Under the pieces are notes generated by a model. The model ran no database searches. It was not told where the DNA came from and worked only from the letters and a program-made list of their open reading frames with translations. A program made the position numbers and the translations under genes. This document shows, piece after piece, positions 11,603 through 23,862 of a stretch of 64,000 nucleotides of DNA; position 1 is the stretch's first letter; each line of letters opens with the position of its first letter. Origin of the DNA: Plantago ovata (taxonomy: Eukaryota > Streptophyta > Magnoliopsida > Lamiales > Plantaginaceae); NCBI GenBank assembly GCA_028274465.1, contig CM051456.1, positions 17,263,745-17,327,744 of the forward strand. The letters run 5' to 3'.

Positions 11603-11946
11603 CAGTGGCGGCCGAAAGCCTGTGCAGTCAGCCAGGCCACATTTTGGGCTGGGCCTCGAGGCCCAGTAGGCTTCTACAAGGCTCTTTTCTCCTTCTCTCC
11701 ATAGCGAGCCCTATCCCTCTTTCTTCTCTCATCCCTCCCTCTCTCATCCCTCCTGGATTTTCTAATTCTGAATTTTTAGGGGTTCTTGTATGTTTCATAA
11801 TATTAATTTTTGAATCTCTTGCTAAATGTTTTGTGGGCTGCGTAATTTGTTTCTTTAAAAAAAATATTGTACTTAATATTAATACTTCGGGTTCGGACCT
11901 CGTCTAAATGTTCGCACAGGGCCACCAAAACTCAGAGCCGCCCCTG
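11603..11946. mobile_element. hAT-type MITE with perfect 8-bp target duplication
   Basis: TTGCAAAC stands at 11595-11602 and again at 11947-11954. The ends are CAGTGGCGGC on the left and GCCGCCCCTG on the right, giving hAT-like inverted termini (CAG(T/G)GGCGGC). The 344-bp interior is non-coding and pyrimidine-rich on the plus strand (repeated TCATCCCTCC). The exact 8-bp duplication suggests modest age. Confidence 0.88.
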
Positions 11947-11954
11947 TTGCAAAC

Positions 11955-12479
11955 ATATATAAATATTGCACGTAAACATGGTTCTCAAATACGAAAATGC
12001 AACTTGAAGAACAAATACGAAAAACACAAACATCAATACCAAGTACCAATTAAAAAAGGCAAACACCAAATAATAAGCACATAAAAGCAGGGGCGGAGAC
12101 AGGGGTGGGGGGAGGCGACCACTACCCCTAAACTTTCGAATTTTTTAATTACCATACGTATAGTTTTACAAAATTCTCATCTCGCCACTTCTAAAAAATT
12201 TTATTAGTGTATTTTTTTGATCAAATTCTCAACCTTTGAGTAAAATTTTGTTATAATATATCTCACCACCTCCACTTTTCATTTTTCATTCTTGACCGCA
12301 CCATTCTACCTTAGTTTGTACGGTAAATATAATTAAATAGTGTTGCTCATCATCAAGAAGATAGAATACCTACCAAGACTAACATAGAGAGCTAGAGGAG
12401 CTTGGATCCCCATGTATGATCGGTGGACATGAATCTATTCAAATCCCGATATCAAAGATAGGTTATCATCGTATCGTAT
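11955..12479. other. Spacer with a truncated hAT-like end
   Basis: At about 12090 the sequence CAGGGGCGGAGACAGGGG and the following tract (CACTACCCCTAAACTTTCG) match the usual left end of hAT-like MITEs. No opposite end is found downstream, so it appears truncated. No gene is seen. Confidence 0.4.
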
Positions 12480-13552
12480 TGTAACAAATAAAATTGCACA
12501 AATGAAATTTTATTGATTTCAAATATTTAAGTTTACAATCTCTATGAATCCTCTGATTCGACACTTCAAGAAATATCTAAAACTTGACTTTTGACTTTAA
12601 TACTTTAGTCTTCTCTTGTTTGACGTGGGAGTCGGGATTTGTTGACTCAAGGGCCTTTGCAGCTTGTTCTTGAGACGATGCTTTGACTCGTTTGAAGTTG
12701 ACGGTTGACGCTTGTTAACTTCTTATCGACTTGATGGATGTCATTGACTTCGTCTTGAGCTTCTTGACTTGTGTAACTTTATCTTCTTCAAGGGTTTTGT
12801 TTTTTATCTTGATTTGGATGGAGGACTTGACTTGAGTTCGTCTATTCAAGGGCTTCTTGGCTTGATTTTGATGAGCGCGTCTGGTCCTTTTTGGAATCTG
12901 GCCTTCGATCTTCTTTAGAGGAAGTTCGACCCCCAGGAAACATTTATTCAAGGGCTTTGCAGCTTGATCTTGAATTAAACAGTACTTCTTGATTGAATTT
13001 GGTGAAGAACGCCAAGAACTTTGTCTTGAATTCTTCTTGCCTTCTTGATTTGATCCTCCTTTGTGGAATTTGGACCTTAATAACGTTTCTCCAAGTGCGC
13101 AATGGCTTTCTCCTGGATCAAACGTATGATTTTCTCCTTGGGACCTCCTTGAACTCCGTGGATGCCTTTTTGAACTCCGTGGATTCTCCTTGGACTTCTG
13201 GCTTTCTCCTTGGGACCTTCTTGAACTTCTGGAATTCTCCTTGGACTTCTGGCTTCTGGAATGCTCTGCTTCTGAATTGTGAATTGTCCTTTTTTTGGTG
13301 GAGAATTAGCTCCTTATATATAAGTGAGGAAAAAGAGAAGGATCAATTCTGATTGGTCGATACAGATTTGATCTTATCTGTATTTTCTTCTAGCAATTAA
13401 TTAATAACTGCATCAATTTTATGACGTGGCACCATTTGATTGGCCAACTTTGAGTCTTTTTTCCCATGTCATTATTTTAATTATAAAAAATAATATTGAC
13501 ACAGTTAATATCTCATGACACTATTTGATTGGCCAGAAATAATCCCTGATCA
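12480..13552 (-). mobile_element. LTR-like sequence with promoter signals on the minus strand
   Basis: Read on the minus strand, three CCAAT motifs (complements near 13528, 13437 and 13350) precede a TATA box (complement of CCTTATATATAAGTG near 13310). Downstream come many purine-rich repeats (CAAGGAG, CCACGGAGTTCAA), then an A/T-rich end near 12480-12540 with AATAAAATT. This U3-R-U5-like order and the TG...CA limits fit a solo LTR, possibly Ty1/copia. The 5-bp flanks do not match, so the limits are approximate. It is a relic without coding domains. Confidence 0.4.
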
Positions 13553-14224
13553 TTATTTACCGAAGACAATATAATATAATACTAGTAGTATAGTAGTAGT
13601 GTAGTACCTTGGCTGGAGACTGGTGGACATCGATCGATCGGTTGTTGTTCAAACTCTCTGAAAACAAAACCATGCATAGACGACATTATTATATATATTC
13701 AGACCAGTACGTAGTCAATAAATTATTAATTATTATATCAATATGATCATATGTACATAAGTATATTCTGTCGGCTAGGTTTTCATTCGTGTTTAATACA
13801 GTATATATAATAAAAAAAGAAACATTATTATTAATTGATACTTACCAGCCGAAGCCGATGATTTGGAATACCTGTGGTGGTGAAAATCCGTCAAGCCGCT
13901 GATGAGATGAATTTTGACGCCATGGATCGAATTATCGAAAACAGTGACAAAGGAGAGGAATTGTATATAAGACGTACCAACTGCATGTGAGAGAAGAAAG
14001 GTCTGCTCTAATGTGCCCTAATCCCGCCCAACCAAACTCGGACTCTTTTTCTCAGGCCCCGCCCATCTTTAGATACATGTAGTAGTACGTCTTTGCTTTT
14101 TTTATTTTTATTTTTTTTTAATCTAAACTAATTTGAGCACCAATTTAACTCTTTAATTATTTGAAATTATAAATTTTTAATTAAATAAATATAAACACTA
14201 ACTATTAATAGTATATTTAGTGAC
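13553..14224 (-). other. Spacer with gene-start-like signals on the minus strand
   Basis: On the minus strand a TATATACAA box (near 13960) is followed by ATGGCGTCAAAATTC (ATG near 13925), a short frame ending after about ten codons, then donor-like CTG|GTAAGT near 13845. Further on, TTTGTTTTCAG precedes ATGTCCACCAGTCTCC near 13630 and a donor CAAG|GTACTA at about 13607. This could be the 5' end of a gene cut short by the LTR-like block at 12480-13552, or a non-coding transcript. No protein family is recognised. Confidence 0.25.
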
Positions 14225-14800
14225 TGTCCTTTTGCAAGGCTGGTTTGGGCACGATCTAATTTGCCACATGCTGTTATTTCAAATGGATCGGCTGACTTTA
14301 TTTCATGGGTAAATGATTTACGTGCAGGTATTAATGCGGAGGATTGTGATCTTATTGTGTGCATTTGTTGGAGTTTATGGCATAATCATAACAAGCATGT
14401 TCATGACCATGTTGGAAATGATGCTCAAGAGCTTCTTTATTTTGTGAGGCAGTATATTGATCGCTTTCATTCTGCTCAGAGTTTGTATGTAGGCTGCTTC
14501 TCGCTCCAATTTCTACAGCTCCCTGGCAGGCTCCAGCTGTGGGTGCTGTTAATGTTAATCACAATGCTTCTTTGGCGAATTTACAAGCTGGTATAGGTGT
14601 TCACGTGTTGTAGCTCGTGACAGTTGTGGTTCTGTTCTAGCTTGGAAGTGGTTGAGTTTTCCTTCTATAAAAAGCCCGAAGTGGCAGAGGCTCTTGCTGC
14701 CAGGAGCACGCTGCAGTTATCATTTGGTTTGAGACCGACTCATTTCATTCTGGAAGGCTGCAGTTTTTGAATGAAAGTTAGCTGTTTCTCAAAAAAAAAA
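14225..14800 (+). mobile_element. LINE (L1-type) 3' fragment
   Basis: The frame from 14225 reads CPFARLVWARSNLPHAV, typical of the reverse-transcriptase zinc-binding region, then ICWSLWHNHNKHVH and an RNase H-like stretch. Several stops and frame changes follow. The fragment ends in a poly-A-rich tail near 14789-14810. The 5' part, with endonuclease and reverse transcriptase, is absent, as is common for truncated L1 copies. The tail grades into an (AAT)n microsatellite. Confidence 0.72.
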
Positions 14801-14806
14801 GAAAAA

Positions 14807-14834
14807 AAAATAATAATAATAATAATAATAATAA
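14807..14834. repeat. (AAT)n microsatellite
   Basis: About nine AAT units lie directly after the A-rich tail of the LINE fragment and probably grew out of it. Confidence 0.8.
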
Positions 14835-15405
14835 CTAGTTTCAGTTGAAGTATAATCCCACAAGAAATTCTTGTCAACATAAGCAATGTGTTAATTTCCT
14901 TTAAATGAACATATAATATAATCACCAGTCAAACTGTATACAAGAGTTTGTATGTATATATATGTAGACTAGTAGTATTACATCATCAGTCACACAGCAA
15001 TGCCAGAAACAGCAGCTGCAAATCCATCAATCCAACACTCCCTTCTTATTCACAGTAAAAGCCATATCACTAATACTCAATGACTTCCCAAGCCAGCAAT
15101 AAATCAGTCATTTACTTTAACTTGCTGCCCCGAAAGAACATCCTTTCGACTGTGAACAATCAATTTATGCTCGTGCACCAGACAAACGCATCTGCGATCT
15201 GCAGAGAAATGCATTATTTTAGTATTTAAGAGATAAGAGGAATCTGGAGAGCACGGTCATAAGATGGAGTTATGAAGTTTACCTGGTATAACACAGCAAA
15301 GAAACATATATCTCTTTGAACAAAATCAATCTCCTTATTTCAACTTCAACAATCTGTACACTTTTCCTCTTTCACCTATATGCTACCTGTTTTCCCTTTT
15401 TATTA

Positions 15406-18400
15406 TTACTGGATGAAATAAGCCCGAACCACCTCTACTACTGGTGCTTCACACAATGGACACTTTCCATCACAACCTACAAGATTCTCAGCGCACTTTG
15501 AACAGGTGCACATGTGACCACACCTGCATGATGAAGAAATGGATGAAATTTGTCTCGAGTACAAATTGTCTACAGAATTTATCTCTATTTCTGCATGTTA
15601 GACTGTGTTAATGTATTCTGAAATTATATGTACATAAGATCTCATTTTACCTGTAGAGCAGGGAATCAATGTTGCTGTTCGAACATAGACAACAGATTCC
15701 TCTCCTGACCTGATCCAACTGAGATTCATCACGGACTGGGGTGTCTTTGCAAGCAGTTCCATCTGATAGTAGTACCATATCAGTAATTGTCAATGATAAG
15801 TAAAGGAGATAATAAAGCAAAGAATTATGTGCTAATGCACACTCAACACAAACAAGTGATTTCCAGAAAGGAAAACAAGTTCTTATATTGGAGTAAATAA
15901 GAATGATAAAAGAGAATCAAAATGAAACATAATTCACGAGCAGACATAACAAAGCTACCACAAGATCAGATTTCAAGGTTACCTTTGGAATTAATAGACC
16001 GGTTTAAAGCTGCAGAAACCTCCTGTCGCACTGTACGCTGCAATTCTATTTGCATCTCCATGCAGGCTTCCAGCATATTTTGCATATGATTCATCCTCTG
16101 GTGGAGCCTGGCCATGTCGATCCGTAAGTCATTGATGACCTCCCATTCCTGGTGCACATAGGCAGAAAGAGAGGTTGATAAGTTGAAATCAAGGAAAATA
16201 CAGTAATAATTGAAAACACCGAAGAAGATAGTGAAGTAGCAGTCTCCCACAGCGTAAAGATGCAGACAAACATACAAGTACCATCAACTATTTAACTTTG
16301 TGATAGCCGAAATCAAAATTAACATAGACCTTTCAAATTACTCCGCACCTAGTTCTTTCAATAACAAAAAGTTTCACATGGCTACCATTGGTTAGTTGAT
16401 GAATATAAAGACTAAGAACAAAAAGATTCACATAACCAGCCCGTAACCCACTAAGAGATATATAAAACAATCCATATTTCTCATACGACAAGCCTGCAGT
16501 CAGTTTAAGAATAACACATAAAGTGCGCTCAGATAGAAAAGGAGTACGAGCTTACAGTTCCAAATTGCTGATTGAAGTTGTGTGCCCAGTTTGCACTGTG
16601 AAAATCCTCATTCCAGAGTGGTTCAGGAGCAGTGACGACTGTAGGGGTGGGAGGCAAATTTTGATTGGCATTTAGCAGTTCATGAGCCTGTTCTTGCTCA
16701 TGATCGGGCAAAGCAGGTGAAGACATATTGTCAGATTCCCAATCACCTGAAGCATGACCGAGCCTTTCTACATGGGATTGTAGAACCTGGTTTAGGCTCT
16801 CACGGAAACCACTTCCAAGAAGACTAGAGACCCGTCTCCTACAGCAGAAAAGAACCATCAGATGAAGAATTTACCTGGAAATTATCATTATAGTCATGGA
16901 TTTAATTCACTGTTCTTGAGTTTTATAAGAGCCATGCAATGGTAAGGCGTTCAATATAACCACCCCCCATATTCCGATCACCAATGAAAATGGAGCCCTG
17001 AAGCATGCATGGTTTGTCCTTTCGACATATGTTATATTGTTCTCTCTTAGTTATGTAGAAGTAGGAAATCTGTCCGTAATCTCAACAGAAACATATTGAA
17101 ATTTTAATCCACGAGTATAATGGAGTAAGTTACTTGAGATAGCATACCGGCTAACGAGCTGCCTAAGCTCCATGGTTTGCACATTATCATCGCTAGGAAA
17201 GTACAGAGTATCAATTCTTCCAAATGATGAGCCAACCTGTCCAGAAGGCATATCTAGCCAACTATCAATAGCCTCTTGAAAATCATGTGTCGGCCACTGT
17301 TCATGTGATTCCAGCATATTATCCTGCTCCACAGCGTTACCAGACGTTCCACCAAATAATTGATCAGTGGTGTTTTCATGCCAGCTTCTGTTCATTTCTT
17401 CTCGGCTACCATCCTCCATTCTCTCCGGGAATAAGTTCCTAGCTGCATCTGAATGATTTTGCTCCGGTTCTTCAATAGCATTTCCTTCAATGGATGTAAT
17501 AGGTATAGCTCTTTCATGAACATCGCCAGCATCACTTCTCAGTTCATTATATTCAAGAACTTCGCCCCCGGCTCCACTATAAACTACATTCTCAATTTCT
17601 GTCATTGATTCATTGGCAGTGGTGTCACCATTTATCTGTTCATCAGGTCTACCACGAGGACAATCAAGATCAACTAGCATTCCATGATCGACCGCATCAG
17701 TGTTCAAAACTGGCTCTGCATTTTCACGATTGCTTACAAAGTCAAATGCTACTTCTTGTTCACCTCCCTCATTTTCTGAAATGGGATAAACTGTTTCTGA
17801 AACCTGTGCTCCGAATTCTCGCCGACTATTGCCTCCATCAACAGAAATATCAAAGTCTGATGTGGCATGAACCACTGTTACTTCCAGATCTCTACATGCC
17901 ATTTCAGGTTCAACATTATTTTGCCGAGCCAAAGGTGAATCTCCCTCGGAATTGTTTATGGAAGTGGAAGCAAAACTGTCCATTCTGGAAAGAAAACCTT
18001 CCCTGTACCATAACATTAACAAATGATGTTAAAACATGACTGCTCTACAACAGTTACCAACAATGCCAGGAATTATAACTCAATACTACAGCCTAACTTC
18101 AAAGTACATGAAATCTTATAAAGTTAAAGCTTATCAGATCATTGGAATATATCGTTGGTATCAGTATGCATGGTTGGTTTTTGTGATAATATTTTCAGGA
18201 GAAAACAAAAAGCCAATTGTTCTTGCCCAAATTCCCTATTGTATGATACAGGATGACAAGTACACTAATAATGATACAAATGGCAGCGGCAATAGATTTG
18301 AACCAACATTCAAATTCATCTGAGAGTTCTGACTCACATAGATAAAAAAAATTGCGTTCTCCGTAAATGCTACATGTGAGTTTTATCATCTTAAATCTTA

Positions 18401-19903
18401 AATAGTATACAAATTGAACCATGCATAAACACACACCAAGTTGAAATGGTTTGTTATTGCCTTATCAAAATTAATAAAAGAGCACATATAAAAGACAGTA
18501 CGTAAGTAAGTTCGGAAAAATGTGATTACAAGCGAAACAGAAAAACTACCAAGTACTCAGAGACTGCCTATGTGGAGCACCTCGTGCATCTGGGATGATT
18601 ACCTGAGGTCAGAAACTGTTCTTTGCTTCAGCAAACCAATTTCAGTTGCAGCTTTTATAGGTGCTCTCTTGTCTGGGGTCGAACTTTGATTTCTTAGGAA
18701 TCTACCTCTGAGGAGCGCCTGCAAAGGGGCCAGAAGATTATGAAATCCAAATGCACCTTTATACAACTCAAAATGTCTGACCTTAATTACGATATGTTGA
18801 ACAGACATGGATGGAAAAATCATCAATCTCTATAAATTCTATTGTGTGAATAAGCCATGTGAATACCTCGTGATTGATCAGCATTATGATCCTTAATTTC
18901 TCCAAAATATTCAGAAATAAAGTGAAACCTCCAATGTTATTACCAGTGCCAGTGAGTTCCCACACATGTATTGCCGACTATTATAAACATAGTTACATAA
19001 ACCCAATAATCAAACTTGCAGTGGAGTAAGGAACATTAACCATCCTAGAGATGACGAAATTAAACTACACTAAAAAGAATGTGCACTAGGTAGCCAAAGA
19101 GAAAGTAATAACATGAGTTAGTGGCAAGTAAATACAGAAAACAGATGGAAAATAATAAAGAGTATGTACTTCAGTATTGAAAAATTCACCTGAATGCGAT
19201 TTCGGTGAGCGAAGTCTGAGACTGCCCTCCTCTGTGACAAATTCTCAAGGTCTCTTTTCCTTTCAGTCTGAGCCCTTGTAAGAAGATCCAGAAGAGTTTG
19301 TCTACCACATAATCTCCGGATGGGTCTCCGTCTCCCAATCTCAGGATGATTAATCACCAGACCATCGCGAGCCTGCTCAATTTGAGAATCCATTTCAGCA
19401 ACGCCATCTCCATGTGATCCACAGTTGTTCCTCTGCTCTGTGCTCATCTGCACCCATTCCCTGATAATCCTAACCCTTCCACATTCTTTTTCACCAAGCC
19501 ATTCATGCCCAGGACCAAACCTGTTAGATGAGTGGGCGTTACCACCACTGTTCATCCATTCACGGAAAATCTGTCTCACTCTTTCCCTTTCACTTTCTCC
19601 AAGATCACTCGATTGTTCTGATATGACACTGTTACTATCTTCGTGGTCCATCTCGGTGACACCTCGGTTCTCAATCTCATCACCATCTTCAGATATATCA
19701 TCGCCATTGTCACTCCCTTGTCCCACAGAAGTCATAGTACTAGAACATTCAGAACCGGAACCATTTCTCTCTTGCCTTGAACTATGACGATGATTCACCA
19801 TGTGGTCATTTTCGAGCTCACGCCACATTCTCAACACAGAGGAAGCAGGCCTAGACTCCCCGAAGAAGTTAGGGCATACGTTTTGCAGACCGGCAACAGC
19901 CAT
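15406..19903 (-). CDS. RING-HC (C3HC4) protein, 787 aa, seven coding exons
   Basis: Exons: 19903-19190, 18718-18603, 18002-17148, 16838-16556, 16148-15983, 15762-15651, 15523-15406. All junctions are GT-AG and keep phase. The N-terminal half is acidic and Ser-rich, with two segments of [12 protein letters not shown]/[10 protein letters not shown] type, then [17 protein letters not shown] and the conserved RTVSDLREGF and [20 protein letters not shown] blocks. Exon 5 (about residues 657-710) is probably a coiled coil ([18 protein letters not shown]). The C-terminal RING has ligands C735, C738, C750, H752, C756, C759, C770 and C773. This architecture is a plant RING family probably acting as ubiquitin E3 ligases; the exact orthologue and substrate are not assigned. 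Confidence 0.9.
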
Positions 19904-20880
19904 TTCTTGCTCAAATTGATATCACTTCCAAATGTGATTGTTGGCTGCTATGTTCAATTGTCGAAAAACAACTTGGTGTAGTAAAATAACTTAAATACTG
20001 CTCATCGGCAATTAAAGAAGACGGCTTCAATGTAATTGTAGCCATAAATCATCGCCCACCATCCCGATGATTGAACTTGAGATTGTCGATAAATAAGCAA
20101 ATTGATTGAAGCCTGCAAAAAGATGTTGAAATATCAAATATTATTAAGCATTTGTTAATAAGGTAAAATAAAAGGAAACAAGTGCAAATGTCAAAACAAC
20201 TAGAACCAGATTCTAGACATCTATGAACAACACTCAATCCAGCAATAAATCTAAAGATGGTAACAAAAGCTAAGCATTCAAAAAGAAGAAGAAATAAATA
20301 AAAGGAAAAAGGTAATGACTTGCAGATCCATCTTGTCCTGACGAATGACAGATGACCAAAAGGAAAAGGCAAGAAAAAGCAACCGTCAACATTCAAATTA
20401 CAGACAAATTCAAAATCCAACAAGAAACAAACTCCAATTCTCCCAATCCGATTCAAAAACTTTATTATCTCACGTCAACACAAATTCTTACCTCTAAAAC
20501 TAATAAAAATCGGATAGGAATTCAAAATTGATTACATTTTCGCAATTACTAGTGGTCTAGTAGTACCATATCCAACACAAATCTGCAATTGAGAGCTTTA
20601 AACCTTAATTTTATTTCAATCCAAAACTTAATGCCAAGTCAAAATTGCATACCCACCAAAAACCATATCAAAGCAATAAATAACAATCATCAAAAAACTA
20701 CTAGCACTAGATTCCATAGCCCCCCATCCTAAAAGCAACAGCACAGAATTGTGAAATCAACTCCACAGGACATATATCTAGTTCAAGGAGGGGGAAAAAA
20801 CAATAACCAAACATACCTGTTATCAGTTTGACTAACCTAAACGATAATATATATATCCAGCAAAATTTCTCTGTGTGTTT
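19904..20880 (-). other. 5'UTR region of the RING gene with a likely UTR intron
   Basis: On the minus strand a good donor (ACAG|GTATGT, last exon base 20817) and acceptor (TTTTTGCAG, exon restart 20112) flank a likely 704-bp 5'UTR intron. Inferred leader exons are about 20880-20818 and 20112-19904. The GA-rich stretch at 20890-20980 lies upstream. Confidence 0.5.
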
Positions 20881-20899
20881 GGTACGAAGAGAATGAATA

Positions 20900-22078
20900 A
20901 AAGAAGGAGACCAAGAAGAAGAGGAATCAGTTACAGAGAAATTTCTGGGAGAGAGAGAAAGAGAGAGAGGTGGAGTGAAAGAAAGGCCATTTATTGGGGG
21001 AAAATACTAAATAGTGCGACTGGTATAGGAGGACACGTCATCAGTGCCAATAAATATATTGCACTGGAATTTTGCCGTAACTATAACGTCTTTTCATTTC
21101 TTCTTTTCCGTGAGACTGTAAACAATATCACGTCTTTTTTTCTGAGCGACGCGTAATGATAAGTCCTTTTCTTTTTCAGAAATTGCAAAAGTACCCCCCA
21201 CATAATATTCATTCTTGATTGTAACGGTTAGTAGTAGGTTGGAGTATTTTTAGTATCACCACTAATGTGGCGCGCGGGGACCCTTTTATAAAAGGTAATG
21301 AGGCATTTAAGGGTTTTTTTTTGGTTGTTTGAGGAGTCTTCAATTTAGTTTTATTTTTTGGTTATGTATAAGTTTCTTTATTTGAAGGTTGAAGGTACTT
21401 TTTTGGTGTAGAAATTCATTTCTTGCATTAAATACAAAATGTCAAATTAGTGTGGTTCGAATGTTTAAAAACAGGTACATGTATTGAGTAATGACATTTA
21501 TGATGATTTTGCTTTACGTTTGTAAGCAACAAATACATTTAACATAGACAACCGTAATTCATTTTAGGTTTACTATTTTGTTTTGACTATTTCATTATTT
21601 TTCATTAAATTCTTAATTAACAATATTTTGTAAATAAATAATAGAACCGTAGTAAAAGTTATAAAATTGTTAACACTTGCTAGTTGATATCGACGTTGGG
21701 TCAACATTTGTTGGTAGGATTTATTTTTTATTTTTTTCTTCTTTTTCATTTTCGGAAGATGGAAAAGAAGCATGTACAAGAAATTGTGAAAAGTCATTTG
21801 GTTTTTCTTATATCAAAGTATGTTGATTTTCTTTTATTTTTATTGTGAATTTTAGATAATTATAAGAAACACAAGACAAGAAAGTAGATAGATGATGTTG
21901 TTGGACAAAAAGTTGTGGTAAACATTTTACAACCCTAAACAGATCATATATATATGAAAATATCAATTATCCCGAGATCCATGCGCCTCACATATCTCTT
22001 TAATTCTCCATAGCCACAAACACCACTAGCCCAAAAATGAAATTAAAATCTCTACAAACAACGTCAGAGGAATAAATC
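20900..22078. other. Intergenic spacer
   Basis: This includes the presumed RING gene promoter (GA-rich tract at 20900-20990) and AT-rich DNA. I see no gene or bounded repeat. Confidence 0.4.
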
Positions 22079-22080
22079 TA

Positions 22081-22357
22081 CACTCCTTCCCTTCCGTTAA
22101 TAATGTGGCGGAAGGGTTTTGCACAAATTTTAAGAAAATAAATAGAATATAGGTATAGTACAAGTAGGGTTAAGTTAGTATGGTAAAGAATGAATAAATA
22201 ATATGAGTGAGATATTGTTAGGATAAAGAATGAATAAAAAATTAATAAAGTGTTGTAAGTAGAATAAAAGTTAATATAAACTAAATCCAATTCAAAAATA
22301 TTGGCACATTTCAAATAGGACGTCCAAAATGGCACATTATTAGCGGAAAAGAGAGAG
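22081..22357. mobile_element. Stowaway-like MITE
   Basis: TA dinucleotides flank inverted ends: CACTCCTTCCCTTCCGTTAA on the left and TGGCACATTATTAGCGGAA...GAGAG on the right, complementary over about 28 bp with mismatches. Length is 277 bp, AT-rich and non-coding. This fits the Tc1/mariner-derived Stowaway group. Confidence 0.7.
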
Positions 22358-22612
22358 TATATTTTAGGGTCGGATTAAAGTTAGTCCCGTATAGAAATCT
22401 TGGCATCAACAACAGATCATCAAGCAGTATTTGTCATAATCCATAAGATCTAAGCATACTCCAACTCCAACGGTAGTTGGGTCATAAAGGAAAGGTAGGT
22501 CACGTTCTTGCATAAACGGAACAACATAATAAAATCCATGATAGTTCATCGATGAATTACAAAGAGAAAGAGGTGAATCTCATAAATGAATAAGTTTTTA
22601 GACGAATAGAAC

Positions 22613-23140
22613 ATGGGTAAATCTCCAAATTAAGTGTAGGATTTAGTTTGATTAATTCGACAAGTGCAGTGGCAACGGGTAGTTTGTTGCGAGATGACCG
22701 GGGGCTGGATTTTTTGTTATTCACATAAGCTTTTGGAGTGACAATTAACACAGCTGAGTTGCTAGCATTGCGTCAGGGGCTTAGGCTAGTTTGGGACAAA
22801 CGGAATTCAAAGATCATTGTGGAGACTGGAGACGGACTCGGGGGTTATTTACAAGCTTATTAAAGCTTTGGATACGACAAATCATCAGTTACACAACTTG
22901 AAGATGTGCGGAGCTTTTTGCACTGATGGAGAGTGAATTGAGACATACTAAACACGATGGGAATGCTTGTGCAGATTCCTTGGTCAATTTAGGACATGAG
23001 GACGGGCTACACCTATGAGAGTTGCCGCCTACGTCCCTCCAACATGTTTTGAATAAAGATGTAGATAACTTTGTCCTAATAGTTTAATACTATTTGTTTG
23101 GGTAGGTTTTTTCTTGCAGACTTAGGGAAAAAAAAAGAAG
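22613..23140 (+). mobile_element. LINE RNase H fragment
   Basis: Translations in shifting frames read GSLLRDDRGLDF, ELLALRQGLRLVWDKRNSKII, then KHDGNACADSLVNLGHEDG. This is the RNase H domain order found at the 3' end of plant L1-type LINEs (the LLALRQGL helix and the final DGNACAD motif). Frameshifts and stops are present, and the 5' portion is missing. An A-rich stretch near 23128 may be the tail. Confidence 0.7.
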
Positions 23141-23200
23141 GGAAAAAAGAAAGAATAGTCTTAGTAAGTAAGAATGATTGACTTTGACCCCTAATAAGTT

Positions 23201-23853
23201 GGGGCTTTTTATTCTCAGGTCGGCTATGTACCGACCTAAACTCAGGTCTTCATTCAATAGTTGCCATGTGGCGCTTAATTTAATCCCATCCATTCATTTC
23301 GGTTCAAAGTCATTGGTACGATGGATTATAATTAAATTTCTTTAACATTAAAAATCACCACAAAAATACAAATTAACTATAATGCCCTTAATTTCAATTT
23401 ATATGATTACATATACACGTAAACTTTATTAATTAATCTTAATCACGAACCAAAGTTAATTGATCACAATTAATTTATCCATTTTAATGATACATAAACT
23501 ATCTAACACTTCTAAATAATATACTTCGTAGCTAAAAAAATAAGCCTATGTTATTGTCCTCTACAAATGTTGATAGCTAGTGCAATTAAATTATGGAAAA
23601 CGAATATACATTGAATTGTTGTTGAAATTAATTTGATATATATTGATTAATTTTAATTTTAGTTAAAGTAAATTTTAATTTAATGCTTATAAAATAGTAA
23701 GAACTTATTTAAATTATTTAAATGAATTTTTTGAAAGTAGAGGTATAACTGCACATTTATATATTTTTGTCAAAATTTAATAATTAAAATGAAATATATA
23801 ATAAAGACCTACGTTTAGGTCGGTACGAAGCCGACCTGAGAATAGAAAGCCCC
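23201..23853. mobile_element. Non-autonomous MULE-type element with 9-bp target duplication
   Basis: TAATAAGTT occurs at 23192-23200 and again at 23854-23862. The 653-bp element starts GGGGCTTT and ends AAAGCCCC. Its inverted ends match at about 45 of 50 positions. Within each end is a short palindrome, AGGTCGG...CCGACCT with a 7-base spacer. The interior is AT-rich and non-coding. A 9-bp duplication with long inverted ends is diagnostic of Mutator-like elements. Confidence 0.85.
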
Positions 23854-23862
23854 TAATAAGTT

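Noticed and set aside
12715-12951. 78-codon Lys-rich minus frame
   Set aside because: It is made from the purine-rich repeats of the LTR-like block and is not expected to be a gene.
17605-18039. 144-codon plus-strand frame
   Set aside because: It lies antisense to exon 3 of the RING gene, whose minus frame has family motifs and good splice sites.
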